NCBI GenBank assembly: GCA_025504975.1
Contig: JANUWI010000002.1
Span: 1,426,001 to 1,490,000, forward strand
Direction of reading: 5' to 3'
Origin: Plenodomus lindquistii
Taxonomy: Eukaryota > Ascomycota > Dothideomycetes > Pleosporales > Leptosphaeriaceae
DNA length: 64,000 nt
The notes beneath the pieces were generated by a model. The model was not told the origin of the DNA and ran no database searches. It saw only the letters and a program-made list of their open reading frames with translations. The translations under genes and the position numbers were made by a program. Shown piece by piece: positions 1-11,356 of the stretch (position 1 is the stretch's first letter; every line of letters starts with the position of its first letter).

Positions 1-595
1 GGGGTTTTACAGATTGCTTGGGGAAGTGGCACAGCGGGGTTGGAGCTACCACTTTATGCAAGGCTGCAGCAATGAGCTGCATTGGCAAGGGTTCACATGA
101 ACCGCACTCTACTCTACACGTTTGCTCGGTGTTACGAATGTTTCGACTGTGAGTCAGCATTGCAAGATCAAGACAATGATTATCGCCAATTCACCACCAG
201 CGATATCGGCTGTTATGACTGTAGCGTTGCAACCCTCGGTCATTCAGACCAAACTCACTCAAACCTCTTGGCGATCTTGACTGGACCGTCCATCTCCCAA
301 ACGGCGCAATTATGGATCTCCGCGCAATCTAGCGATCGACAGCAAGGTTAGCCAATCCCTTGACCGCAAATCGCTCTCCACCCAATCGGCGCAGCCTCGA
401 AAAAAAACAATGTCGGAGCTCATAGTCACCCACGGCTACCTGCACGCGGGTGGACGCGGTTCATTCCACCCAAGAGCTGCAAGCTGCAAGCTATATTTCG
501 CCGTGTGGAACAAAGAGGGGTAGCAGACCTGCAGCTCATTTGTCAATTCAATTGTAGCGGTGTTCGTGTCAGACATCTCCATCTGCATTGCGCCA
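1..595. other. Window edge and upstream region, no gene recognised
   Basis: Only short frames without ATG starts or recognisable motifs are present. The right part (about 596-931) is an open frame continuous with the carbonic anhydrase and is either its 5' leader or an N-terminal extension. Confidence 0.4.
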
Positions 596-931
596 ATGTT
601 GTCATCGGTCTTGGGATCCATGCCCCACGCTTCTGCCCGGGTAGCGGGGCGCGTCAGCGTCGTGCCTCCTTCGTCTGCGACATATTCTTATCAGAGGGTT
701 GTTGAGTCGACGGTCTTGGGTCTAAGATTTATATCCCTTGCTAGGAATACTCCTCTTGCTTCTTCTCCTTCTTCTCTTGTTACTTCTTCGATATCTACCG
801 GTAAACGATACTGCTCCTCTTCTTCCCCTTCCTCGTCGACGCTACACAACCCCCGCTCTGCGCTCACGCAGGCATCTGGACCAACGCACTGCGCGCATAC
901 ACATACGCAGCAGAACAAAGGCTTTTGGAAA

Positions 932-1755
932 ATGGGAGAACCGACTACGCCAAAGGAGGTGCGCAAGTATTTGCAGCAGAGCCATGATCGCATCTTCGAG
1001 AACAATAAGAAGTGGGCCGAGGAAATGAAGAAGAAGAAGCCGGAATTCTTCGAGGAGTTGAGTGCTGGGCAGTCGCCCGAATATTTGTGGATTGGTGAGT
1101 TGGCGGTTTCTCATCTTGTAATGATTGGGGAAGGAGGCATGGTTGAGCAGTCACACAACTCCAACCACGGCACCTAAACCTCTCTCGCAAACATGCAGAA
1201 TACTAACAGTGGGATGGAACAGGCTGCTCAGACTCCCGCATCCCCGCCGAAGCCATCACGGGCCTCGAACCCGGCGAGATGTTTATCCACCGCAACATCG
1301 CCAACCTCGTCAACAACATCGACCTCAACGTAATGTCCGTCGTCAACTACGCCGTGCGCCACCTCAAAGTAAAGCACATTGTCGTGTGCGGGCACTACGG
1401 CTGCGGCGGCGTCAAAGCCGCCATGACGCCCAAGGACATGGGACTCTTGAACCCCTGGCTCAGAAACATCCGCGACGTGTATAGGCTGCACCAAAAGGAA
1501 ATGGACGACGTCATTGCCAACGGCGGCACCGAAGAGGACAAGTACAACAAGCTCGTCGAGCTGAATGTCATCGAGCAGTGCAGGAATGTAATCAAGACAG
1601 CGGCAGTGCAGCAGTGCTGGGCGGAAAATGAATTTCCGGTTGTACATGGGTGGGTATTTGGATTTGGGGATGGGCTGTTGAAGGATTTGAAGTTTGATCA
1701 CGAGGGGCAGCTTAAGGAGATTCAGAAGATTTATGATTTGACCAAGGACATGTAA
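932..1755 (+). CDS. Beta-class carbonic anhydrase
   Basis: Reversible hydration of CO2 to bicarbonate by a zinc enzyme; in fungi it supplies bicarbonate to carboxylases and takes part in CO2 sensing. Exons 932-1094 and 1223-1755; the 128-nt intron has a GTGAGT donor and a TACTAAC branch site at 1201. The product is 231 residues, normal for the fungal family. Visible zinc-site motifs are CSDSR (Cys56, with the Asp58/Arg60 dyad) and CGHYGCGG (His112, Cys115). I chose the ATG at 932, which lies at the usual start of family members. The frame is open upstream to an ATG at 596, which would add 112 residues rich in Ser, Arg and Thr and give 343 residues; this could be a mitochondrial presequence used by a longer transcript. 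The family call is secure, the start is not. Confidence 0.93.
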
Positions 1756-2008
1756 GGAATTGGATACACGGATGAGTACAGGGGGAAATTGGTGAATTTA
1801 GCGAGCGGCAGAGGTGAGCTGAGGGAATCTGGATCAGAAAGTAACGTCGTGTATAGTTGTTGTTACATTCATCTTATTCTCATCACAATATGATACAAGT
1901 CTATCCTACACCACCAAATTTACCCTATGAATCGTACATGATCATGATGATCTTACACACCCAACCTATCCTTACACCCACTCATACCCTCTTCGCAGAA
2001 CATTATCA

Positions 2009-2722
2009 CTAATTCTGCCTACTCTTCGCCAACTCACTCTGCGCCGTACTCGTCGGACCCCCCTTCACCCTCTCGCCCCCCGTAATCTTCTTCTCCCCCT
2101 CCGTAATATCATGCAACGCCTGACTCGTAATCGGCTCATTCGCATGTTTCTGCGCCTGCGCAGTCGGTCCCCCCGCAACCGCTCCCTCCTCACCGCTCAA
2201 CTGCTTCTCCGCATCCGTAATCTTGGAAATAGTGCTCGAGTCGAGTTTGCCCGTGTGTTCCTCGCCGGTGGCTTGATTCGCAGACGATGATGAAGAAGAG
2301 GAGTTCAATGTACCAGATGCCTGACTCTGCACCTCGGACAATATTTTACTACTGTTCGACGTATTCTTCACACGCCCCGTATCCTGTACATTTCCACCCA
2401 CAAGCGCGCTCTGCGCTACACTCGTCGGTCCCCCCTTGGCCGGCTCATCGCTGTTTGTGATTACTTTTTCGCCCGCGGTAATGGCGCTTACGATGCTGGC
2501 GCTGAGTTCTTGTCCCGCGTGCGATTGCGCTTGTGCGGTTGGCCCGCCTTTCACGGGTTCGTCGCTGTTTGTGAGGGTTTTTTCCGCGGCGGTGATTTGC
2601 GATATGAAGTTTGAATCGACTTTTATGGAGGATAAGGGGGAAGCGGAGAAGGTGCGGAGTGAAGTGGTGGGTTGGGGAGTTGAACGGAGGGTCCTGAGGG
2701 TGGTACGGAGGAGGAAGGACAT
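2009..2722 (-). CDS. Seed-maturation-protein (SMP/LEA-like) repeat protein, probably mitochondrial
   Basis: Single-exon frame of 237 residues. The first 30 residues are rich in Arg, Ser and Thr with no acidic residue, and end in a RTFSAS-like motif, as in fungal mitochondrial presequences. After that come four copies of an SMP-type motif (around residues 40-67, 78-104, 163-190 and 200-228). Each has I-x-x-[AG]-E-K, then a short polar stretch and KGGPT-x-x-AQ. SMP domains were named from late-embryogenesis-abundant plant proteins linked to desiccation tolerance, and related proteins occur in fungi. The low-complexity Ser-rich linker (about residues 130-150) separates two repeat pairs. A role in dehydration or heat protection of mitochondria is inferred from the family only. 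It lies tail-to-tail with the carbonic anhydrase. Confidence 0.8.
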   Translation of the reverse strand: MSFLLRTTLRTLRSTPQPTTSLRTFSASPLSSIKVDSNFISQITAAEKTLTNSDEPVKGGPTAQAQSHAGQELSASIVSAITAGEKVITNSDEPAKGGPTSVAQSALVGGNVQDTGRVKNTSNSSKILSEVQSQASGTLNSSSSSSSANQATGEEHTGKLDSSTISKITDAEKQLSGEEGAVAGGPTAQAQKHANEPITSQALHDITEGEKKITGGERVKGGPTSTAQSELAKSRQN

Positions 2723-5664
2723 TTTGGTATTGAGTTGGGTGACTCTGGTATCTCAATTGGACGGTCAAGTAGTAACGAGGAATCTGCAGTATATCTTAGA
2801 GCATGAGATTGCAGGAAGGAAAATTATATACGAAGTTCTTGACTGTTGACGACATAAAGATTATTTCATCATACCCCGTCATCATACATTTTTATCCCGT
2901 TCCTCTTAGCCCTAGACTGTGGACCCTGCATACCGCACATCGCATTTTGGTAATGCCCACAGTTGCTCATGACTATTTGATGCAGGAACACACATCACCG
3001 ATGCTTGCGGCTCGCGCCCGATGGGGGAGGAGCGTGGTGTGGAGCACATGATGTCAGCACTGGGGAACGGCTCAGGGTCTTGCGCTAGGGAACCAGTAAT
3101 TGTGGGGCGGGAGAGGGACGACGTCCGCTTTTTACACGAGGCGATTGCATAAATTGTGAGCTTGGGAGATGGGAATGTGTTGGATGGGATGGAAATGTAC
3201 CTAGATAATAGTGGAGTTGTAGTATTTGTGGGTCATAGCTGGGTTGGTTTGGTGTTTGGAGAAAGAATGGAAAACGTGACTACCTACGCACGCGACGGTG
3301 CAGGTTCTGCGCTTCCATGTTATCATGAACTGGGTCTGAATGTGTCAATGTGGATACTAGAAGTCTTGCGACTTTTCTAATTTGCGACGCAAAGTTCTCA
3401 TGTGAAGCACGTGTGCAGTAACTTCCTTGTGTACAAACCTACACATAGAGTTTTAAACTTCAGGCATTGAAGCTGTGTTCTGCTGCAAATAGAAATGGTA
3501 TTTTGATTTTTGGTGATTGATGACCGCTACCTATAGTGACTCTCCTAGGAACTCCGATGTGTTAGGACCATGATAAACGGAAGACGCAGATTCAAGCACA
3601 CCATGGTCTCTAAGTGATGGCTTGTGCCAAAGAATAGGGCCAATTGCGCCGTCATTTGAAGACTTCCGGGCCTGATGATATTCCAAGTTGGTTGATTGCG
3701 TCTAGTGACTGCGCCATACTGGTTTCCATCGATTTTCGTTTGCGAGACGACTCAGTTCAGCTGGAGACCGGTACCAGCTATGCTTTGAATGTTCCATAAA
3801 GCCCTTGGCAGAAGCATCATGGAGCTCAACCTTGCAATCGAACTGCAGCCCTCATCCCGCTTGCCTGGTCGGTGAGCTTGATCAGGTTGGCCATGTTCAG
3901 TTGCTGATGCATGTCAAGTGAAGACTTTGTACAATGTGAAGGCCGCTCCCAAGTCAGCCTCTTTTATAGAATTCACCCCAAGTCTTGAGGCCCCCACGAA
4001 ACCATAAAGCCCATTTGCTGCAGTCTGATCTATTCATCGTGACAAGCTCTGCGGCCACAACGATCAACATACTATGTCGACGCCCAGGGAGCTTGCGCGA
4101 GACTACGGCATTCGCAAGTGGAGCTATATGCGCTGAAAAGCTCTCCTCACTGGACCTGATCTACGTATCTTCTGCGGTGGGGCTCATGTCATTGACCTTC
4201 CTCTGCCCCTCTTCATTGCTGTTTCCAGTCTTTCTACGGCACACAATGGGTCGATCTTCTCTGCCACGGCTGATGGCGTTGCTGCGCTGTTCTTGCCTTC
4301 CAACTTGACACCGAAGTTTGTAAATGATCTGATTGCTTGAATGTTGCATGCATGCACTAGTAGTGGGCCAGTAAAGAGAATAGATGCCTCGGGCACTGTC
4401 TGGGGTGACCTAAACATACTGCGAGCCGGTCGGTTACTAGGTTTGGAGAGGTAAATTTCAATCGCACCAAAGACATAAACGCTGAAATCTCGCTGATACA
4501 TTCTAGATATGTTTTGCACATTCATCAGTACAACTGGTATCGCCTGCGTCACAAGAATTTCAGATACTCTGATGTCAAGGATGTGATCGACATAGCAGAA
4601 TCAGGTAGAGACCCATATCTACTACGGGTGGCAGAGAAGATGGCGGAAGACCTGCGCAACGGCACATCACAGGATTCAGAGAAGCTGAGAGCGTTCATCA
4701 ACAAACCCTGGCTTCTAGATGCCGCTGTTGAGGTAGGACGTGCTGCATTGGATGTTGTAGAGAAGAAGCGGAAAGAGCCTAAGCGTGATGAGTACGTAGC
4801 GAGATTGAGGGTAGCGCGTCGTGAGATGGCTAAGTACAAGGCTGAGAAGAGTGAGCAGGAGAAGACTGTGTGACCATAGAATCTAAGTCGAGGCAGTGAA
4901 AAGCGCCACACTTGCATGAAATGAGTCCTTATGTCTTCATGTGCGACAGTAGCAGTGTTGATTACATCGTGTTCTTACTAGGTCTAATACCATAGGATCC
5001 TAATGCACGAATTTTGGGGTTATGTGTGATGAGCACCAGAATCACCAACTAAGCAGAAGCTATGTCAAAGTGAGGGGTCATGTAAAATGGCCAGTCGTAC
5101 ATAGTTGCGAACGTCAGTGAAGTTGGCAGGGTGAACGCGACGTGTCGAGCCGACGCACGGACACTTCTTGAGGCTGCCACAGTGACCCGACCTTGCTCAC
5201 TCATCTCCACACTCTTCGTACCCTTTCGCCGCAGGGTCCATCGAAATTTCATTTGGTCTTTCACTCTCAGTTCAACATATTCGGAGACTACATCTCGTCC
5301 GCAGTTCAAGTGTACTGTGGAGGAGCTATGAGTCCCATGGCGCATTCTGACCGCAGTCCTGCGCAGCTTGAACTTCACCAAAACAGCGTTTCTCCAATCT
5401 AATCAGACTCACCTACGTTTTTTTACCCCCTCACTTCGTCGCTCGTCGTTGATAGCGGCCTCATGTTGCCTTCACCTTCACCTTCACCTCGCTAATCTTC
5501 TTGGCGGCGAGATGAGGAACTACATGGAGAACTTGAAGACCAGACCTTCCATCCTTGTCACAACTCTCCAAGTTACCAACCCCAGCACTTGACGTGTTTT
5601 CGTCTGCCGAAGTCTTAACCTCTACTGCTTAGGATATTCAAATCCTCTCGGCATCGACACCACG
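2723..5664. other. Gene-poor interval
   Basis: About 2.9 kb with only short frames. None has both a good start and a recognisable domain. The best is the frame at 4514-4873, listed separately. A CTTCACC-type triplet/hexamer run at about 5470-5490 lies in the probable leader of the next gene. Confidence 0.4.
4514..4873 (+). CDS. Unrecognised open frame, possibly a 3' exon or gene remnant
   Basis: About 119 codons are open up to a TGA at 4871-4873, but the frame begins with TTG and has no early ATG. The C-terminal half is strongly charged (Lys/Glu/Arg-rich) and would form a helix or coiled coil. The middle has helix-like segments around NKPWLLDAAVEVGRAAL. I do not recognise a family and found no convincing upstream exon. 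It may be the last exon of a decayed gene or chance. Confidence 0.2.
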   Translation: MHIHQYNWYRLRHKNFRYSDVKDVIDIAESGRDPYLLRVAEKMAEDLRNGTSQDSEKLRAFINKPWLLDAAVEVGRAALDVVEKKRKEPKRDEYVARLRVARREMAKYKAEKSEQEKTV

Positions 5665-7059
5665 ATGTACTTGCTGGACACGCCGCCTGAGATCTTTCAG
5701 CATATCATTCATGATCTTGTCACTGTAATCGGTTGCTGTAAAGCTTGGAAACTGCGCACTGTGTGCCGTGAGTAAACATGCAATACAAGATCAGGATCTG
5801 AAACTTTGCTCACTTCCGTAGGGACCTTTGCCGTTGAGATTCGCCATGACATCCTTGCCAATCGATCCATTGCCGACCTCGAATCGCCGGGCATCGCTAC
5901 TGTGGTTGATCAAAATTTGGGCATTCTCCTATCCAACCGTTCGCTGAAACCGCTGGATGCAGACACAGCCTTACTCGACAAGATCGAAACACTGGGCCAA
6001 TACTTGTTGAAGGAGCTTGAAATGTGTCTGGAAGCATCACAGGAGGCTCTCACGCTGTTCCGCCAGAACTTCGCTTCTTTGCTCGGACAGCGAAGAGTAC
6101 TCAGACTACTTCGACCCGCACCAAGTGAGCCCTTACACACAATGGAGCGCTACTCAGAGCGACACTGCGCAGCTCTATCGAAGAAGAGTGACAATGAGAC
6201 CCTGAAGCAGCCAATGACCCTCTCGGAGAAACTGTGCGCTGCAATTTCGGTCGGCTCCCATGGGCTTGTACACCAGCTCTTGAGCGTAGTGCGAGGTTTC
6301 GAGCTGACGAGAGAAGGTTTTTTTGGTTCGCCACTCAAATTCGCTATCGCACAAGCCAGTCAGGGCATGCTGGAACTTATTTGCGACTATCTTGAATGTC
6401 CCGGAGTACCTGGCTACCCTATTCAAGATCTGCTATCTGTTGAACGACTCAGGTGGGGGTATGTAAGCGACACGGCTCTCCGCTTCGCTATAAAAACAGG
6501 ACAGATGGAAGCATTCGAATTGCTCAACGCCCACTATCAGCTTTACTTCGGACCATACGCAAGGAGCCTGCATGATGAACTCTTATTTGATGCCATCGAC
6601 TCTCGATCTCCGCGCATGGTTCGTATTGTCTTACACGTCCCAGTCAAGCGTGGTGCTAGTGTCACCCTACACCATATGCAGCGTGCCGCACGCTGTCTAT
6701 CGGTCGACGTTATGCTTGAAGTCGTGACTGCGCACGGTATGCGCATCAACAAAATCTACAAGAATTCATCGCCGCTCATCGCCGCAGTCAGGGAGAACGC
6801 CCTCGATGTCGTGAAAGGGCTGTTGGGCGCTGGTGCTGATGTTGACATGATGGTTGGCCAAGGTTCAAAGGGAAAAAATGCGATGGACGTAGCAATGAAT
6901 GCTGGCAGATATCTCATTGTGGAGACACTTCTTGCTCACGGCGCAGAGATACCGAATGTTTCTGCTTGGCCGGAAGGGTCTGCCACGAAGAGAGGTCGAT
7001 ACTCACGTGTCCGAGCAGCCTTGGAAGATGAACGTCGAAGAAGAGGAGGGTCGAAATGA
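5665..7059 (+). CDS. F-box-like / ankyrin-repeat protein
   Basis: Exons 5665-5767 and 5822-7059, with a 54-nt intron (GTGAGT donor, phase 1). The product is 446 residues. The N-terminus (MYLLDTPPEIFQHIIHDLV) matches the start of a fungal F-box-like segment, and the intron falls inside it. Splicing restores KAWKLRTVC followed by RTFAVEIR. The C-terminal third holds at least two ankyrin-type repeats (about residues 340-410, with motifs SPLIAAVRENALDVVKGLL and GADVD). The middle is helical and may be degenerate ankyrin. Proteins with this layout are common in Dothideomycetes and are thought to be substrate adaptors or scaffolds; the partner is unknown. The tail is Arg-rich. A large in-frame exon with few rare features suggests an intact gene. 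Confidence 0.78.
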
Positions 7060-10000
7060 GATCTGACCCCAAGGAACACAAAGCGTGCGGTCAAATGCTT
7101 CATGAAACGCTCACGTGCACGCGGGGATTGGTGAAGAAATCACGGAAAGGAAGAGCTGCAGCATCAACTAGGGGTCATGATGCGATTATTCGGGCCAGAG
7201 AAGGTGTTCAAAAGGGGTCACAAATTGGTCAGTTATTCATTCGAGTTTTCCTAGGAACATCCGCTCACGCTAAAGCAGTCTCACAGGGTCTATTTCCGTT
7301 ATCCAAGGGAATAAGAGATGGTCATGAAGTACAACTGGGTCGGCGTGTGAGCTTGGTCAAGGATCACCAGCTGACATGGTGTTCGTGTCCCTAGCAAGAC
7401 GAGACAGGCGTAGCGTAGGCCACCATGAATCTGTTGGGCTAATTTAATTTGGCCTCCCAAACATCTCTCAGAACTGCGTGGCAGACCATTGTGTTTGTGT
7501 GTTCCCCTAGAATAGCACAATATGAAAGACATGAGGGCTTTTGCAGGTGTCCTCACCAGTATACGTCGTTTCTTGTCCCATCTTTTACTATTCGGCATCT
7601 TCTGTAGATTGTGCACTGCACAGCCTCTCTATATCATCCACCCAATCTCTGGAACTAATTCCTGAGAAAAGAAAGAGCACAGGGGTTCAAGCAAAGGTCT
7701 GATAGAGGTGATGAACATGATCGCTTCCACGCCAGCGACGCTGTAACGGCTATCTTCGCTGACAGGCTTTTCACGTCGTGGCGTTTAGAGCTTACTAACT
7801 TATCCAGAAGCTTTCAATCCAGCTACCAGATTTCCAATAGCATCTCCATCGTACGAGGGTGTCCAGCGCTGTATCTTTCCCTAAGAACGAAGTGCTCCAG
7901 GCGGTCATCGCATACACATCTTGTATCGATCATGATCCGACAAAATCCGCTAAACGCAAACGATTAACATTATATCTTGTAATCTTTCCAGCAATGCGAA
8001 ACGTACTTGGCGATCTGAGAAGTTCCGAAGGGTGGCTTCGAAGGACGGGGCTGGTTCGAAGGAAATATTGGACTGACGAAGACTGGAAAACGTGGTCAGG
8101 AATAGGAATCAATGTTAGACTCAGAATCTGGAGGTGTTTGGATTCATGGTGCTTCAATGGCCCTAACACCTCCTTCATGCTTTCGGAAGATCAGCGGTAC
8201 TCGGATTTTGGACTGCCAGATGATTGTAGGATATGCAGTAGGTATTCATGCACCTCACACTCTTCTCAAACAAATCCACTGATCCTCGTTATTGTTGCCT
8301 ATTGTGATACCGCGCGCGGGGCCTCATGACGTGGTGATCTTCAAGGCCCGTTCTTTGTACTCAGGTATTTGCAGGCCCGCATGTCGGGCTCACTGCTTAG
8401 ATCCTTAGTTGGAGGATGGTCGCCGTATGACTATGCTAAGTGTAAGCTTCTAGCATAAGATCCCTCGTGATCCAATCATCACTGCGTTCATATCATCGTT
8501 TGCCGGCCATCCGATAAGGCTGATTGCCTGATGTAGTATTCGCCGATTAAACAGTGTCGATCGCGCGTTAGTTGCCCTGAATTTTGGTAGGCGGAACCAT
8601 GGATACCTGTAACTATGGATGGTCGCCTATTTCGCCCAACTCAAGGGGTCAATTTTAGGCCTTCAGTATACTTGTCCTTGTAGTATTTATTGTCGATCTC
8701 GAACTTCATCTCTCAATTTACAATTCCATCACGACTTGGACAAACATCCACAGACCCAAGATTAGCATCGCGGCTCATCAGATATCTACTCAATCTACTA
8801 CTGGTTCCTCACCGTCTACTACGGAACCGTAAGGGCATTGCAACCATGTACTTCTTGAATGCTAGTTTCAAACAGGACTTGATGACTACTATCTTGGGAG
8901 GCCTCCTGCGGACAGTTCTGGTGCAAGTCATGGGCTATGAAGGACGCGACTTGACACTCTGGCAACATTTTGCCTCGTGGATCGGTGGTAGGACGGTGGC
9001 CGCTGCCGTGTATGAGGTTGTTTAACGATGGAGGGCGGCGCGGTCAGAAGGGAACCCAATGAACCATGGGGAAGTCATGGTACCAGCTGAGAAGTCTCAA
9101 ATAAGGAAACAAAAGACGGCCTTGCCTGAGGCGTAACATGGTGTGGAGACAATTTTGCGGAGTTTTGGTAGTGGCTTTATATCTGCGTGGATGGTATGCA
9201 GCAGTGTCCAAGATCGTTATGGGAAGACTTGTTCTGGCCGTTTATCGGTCCAAGTTGGAGTCATCTCAAAGGGCATTTTATAGCTTGCCACCATCGACGA
9301 CCAACGCTGTTGGATGTACGGGGTGTACAAGGCGGTACCCCTTGTAGCTGTGGAACGTTTTCATTGGAGGTACATGTCGCCAAATCGCGTCGCTGGAAAA
9401 CTTTTCGAACATCGACCACTGGTTTTTAAATATCTCCAGGATAAATCGAACGAAAAACATGGAGGCGCTTGCCCTCAGAAAAAGCCCAAGCCAATGAGGT
9501 TGCTTCTTGTTTCACCGACGCAAGGTGTATCTCAGCCAATGAAAATCCATTGCGTCATGGACGAGAGGACCCAACTTCAACTTTTTTCAATTCCGGCGGT
9601 GGCTTGCGCAATCCATTTCGAGTTCTTGGCTCACCTGAGCGATTTCATTGCGAAATTGAAACTGACGTTGGGATGTCCTTTCATCGGAGCCAACACTAGC
9701 GCGTTCCATACATCTGATAGGTAGAGAATCCTCTTTCCAGACGTCCAAACCCTGACAAGACTGTTATCCACGGCCAGATTTGGTTTAATGTAAAAACGCC
9801 GTAGACATGCGACGAGAGGCAATGCCCACGCGCGAATGGCAGCGTGCAAGCCGTTAGATATGGAATTCTGACAAGGATGCGCCTCAGCTCGGGCCGTCAC
9901 TGTGGTCGCCTCATTGGTGGAGATCCCGACGGCGCAACACTGCGAATTTCCCCACGATTTTACACGCGTTGACGACTGGAGGCGAGGGTTAGTTCGTCTC

Positions 10001-10279
10001 TTTTCATCGTAGTGACATGCGTCAAGACGGCGCTGGTGTTATGTGGCGCGCAACGGTCCACTCACGATTGACGTTGGACAAGGCACGCGACTGCGGCACG
10101 GCATGCGCAGATGATGTGAAGCTCTGTAGCGGCGAGTCTGGATGCACGCCGGAGAGGAGTGAGAGGGCTGTGCCGAACATGAGTAACAAACTGGCGAAGT
10201 TTGAAGGCGGTGCGACTGTGCGCGCGTTTGCTGACATGTAGTCTACTTGATCAACTTATTCACCTCGCCATTTCCGCAC
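7060..10279. other. Gene-poor interval with small unclassified frames
   Basis: About 3.2 kb. Frames at 7859-8329 (starts with GTG; contains a Trp-rich stretch RRKYWTDEDWKTW) and 8846-9025 (ATG start, 59 codons, one hydrophobic segment) are the only ones that look slightly protein-like, and neither matches a family I know. No repeat, RNA gene or transposon end was seen. The segment may contain a decayed gene. Confidence 0.35.
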
Positions 10280-11356
10280 ATGACAACAACTTTCGAGAGT
10301 GCCATGTCGCTCGATATGCAGGCGCGAGCCGAGGGCATGGGTGCCACCCATACCCTTCCCTACAAAACCGCCCTCATTTGCATATGCTTTTTGGCTCTTG
10401 CTATTTGGAACGCCTTCGAGGTTTTCATCAGCACCTTTCGCCGATTCCACAGATACACCGGGCTATACTTCTACTCGCTCATCGCGGCCTCGGCCGGTAT
10501 CCCACTACACGCGCTGGGCTATTTCTTCCGCTTCTATGACATCTCCAAATCGGTTCCTCTCCAGACGGTTCTGGTTTGTGGTGGCGGCATGCTCATGATC
10601 ACCGGGCAAAGCATCGTTCTGTGGTCCAGGCTACACTTGATAAGTCCAGGAAGGAAAGATAGATGGCTACTGTGTATGATCGTATGTGCATGTATCATTG
10701 TTCAGGGTGGCGCGACAGTACTATTCACAGCCTCAACAATCGAGAAATCTTCGCCAGTATTCCTGGACGTATATCAGATATGGGAACCCTTTCAATGCTC
10801 CTGGTTCGCATTCCAAGAATGTCTCATCAGCGGTATCTACATATACAGGACATCCAAACTCATGCGCAGCTCGGCCGTTTTCCGTGGTAAGGCCACAAAA
10901 CGCCTATTCAACCACCTCATGATTGTTAACGCCATTATCATCGCTTTCGACGTCACGATCGTCACCTTTCAATTCGTCAATCTCTTTTACTACCAGACCA
11001 GCTGGAAGACTTTCGCCTACGCCGTCAAGCTCAGACTCGAGTTCGACATCCTACAAAAGCTAGTCGACTTTACCCGGTCTGGATTCAGCGATGCCTCGGG
11101 TCCGGATGACATGTCGTTCGGGGTAGCAGAGAGACGCGACGAGGAAAGGCGCAAACCACAAGCAGCTTCTCCCCCATCACGGTTCGGGAACTCTTCTTAC
11201 GCGCGCATGAGTGAGGAGGCAGGGAGGGGCGTTGTATCTTTGGCGGACATAGTGAGGAAGACAACAAAGGTTGAGGTTACGATCGAGAAAGGTGTTTCCA
11301 GCGGCATGAGCACGAAGAATTCACGAGTTCATGAGGAGAATATTTCACGATCTTAA
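10280..11356 (+). CDS. Seven-helix integral membrane protein, fungal DUF7703-like
   Basis: Single exon, 358 residues, from the first ATG of the frame (10280). About seven hydrophobic segments lie between residues 30 and 270. There is a NAFEVFISTFRRF stretch after the first helix and a GQSIVLWSRLHLI motif in the middle, which I associate with an uncharacterised fungal integral membrane family (DUF7703, recalled, not searched). The C-terminal 90 residues are hydrophilic, rich in Ser, Arg and Glu, and probably cytoplasmic. Function and ligand are unknown. The layout resembles rhodopsin-like or Pth11-like fungal receptors, but the characteristic CFEM domain is absent. Confidence 0.75.
   Translation: MTTTFESAMSLDMQARAEGMGATHTLPYKTALICICFLALAIWNAFEVFISTFRRFHRYTGLYFYSLIAASAGIPLHALGYFFRFYDISKSVPLQTVLVCGGGMLMITGQSIVLWSRLHLISPGRKDRWLLCMIVCACIIVQGGATVLFTASTIEKSSPVFLDVYQIWEPFQCSWFAFQECLISGIYIYRTSKLMRSSAVFRGKATKRLFNHLMIVNAIIIAFDVTIVTFQFVNLFYYQTSWKTFAYAVKLRLEFDILQKLVDFTRSGFSDASGPDDMSFGVAERRDEERRKPQAASPPSRFGNSSYARMSEEAGRGVVSLADIVRKTTKVEVTIEKGVSSGMSTKNSRVHEENISRS

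Noticed and set aside
691..1005. Minus-strand frame opposite the carbonic anhydrase leader
   Set aside because: Low complexity (Glu/Cys-rich) complement of a Ser-rich stretch, no independent support.
7859..8329. Real protein-coding gene
   Set aside because: No ATG near the frame start, no splice-supported upstream exon and no recognisable domain; kept only as a note in the interval entry.
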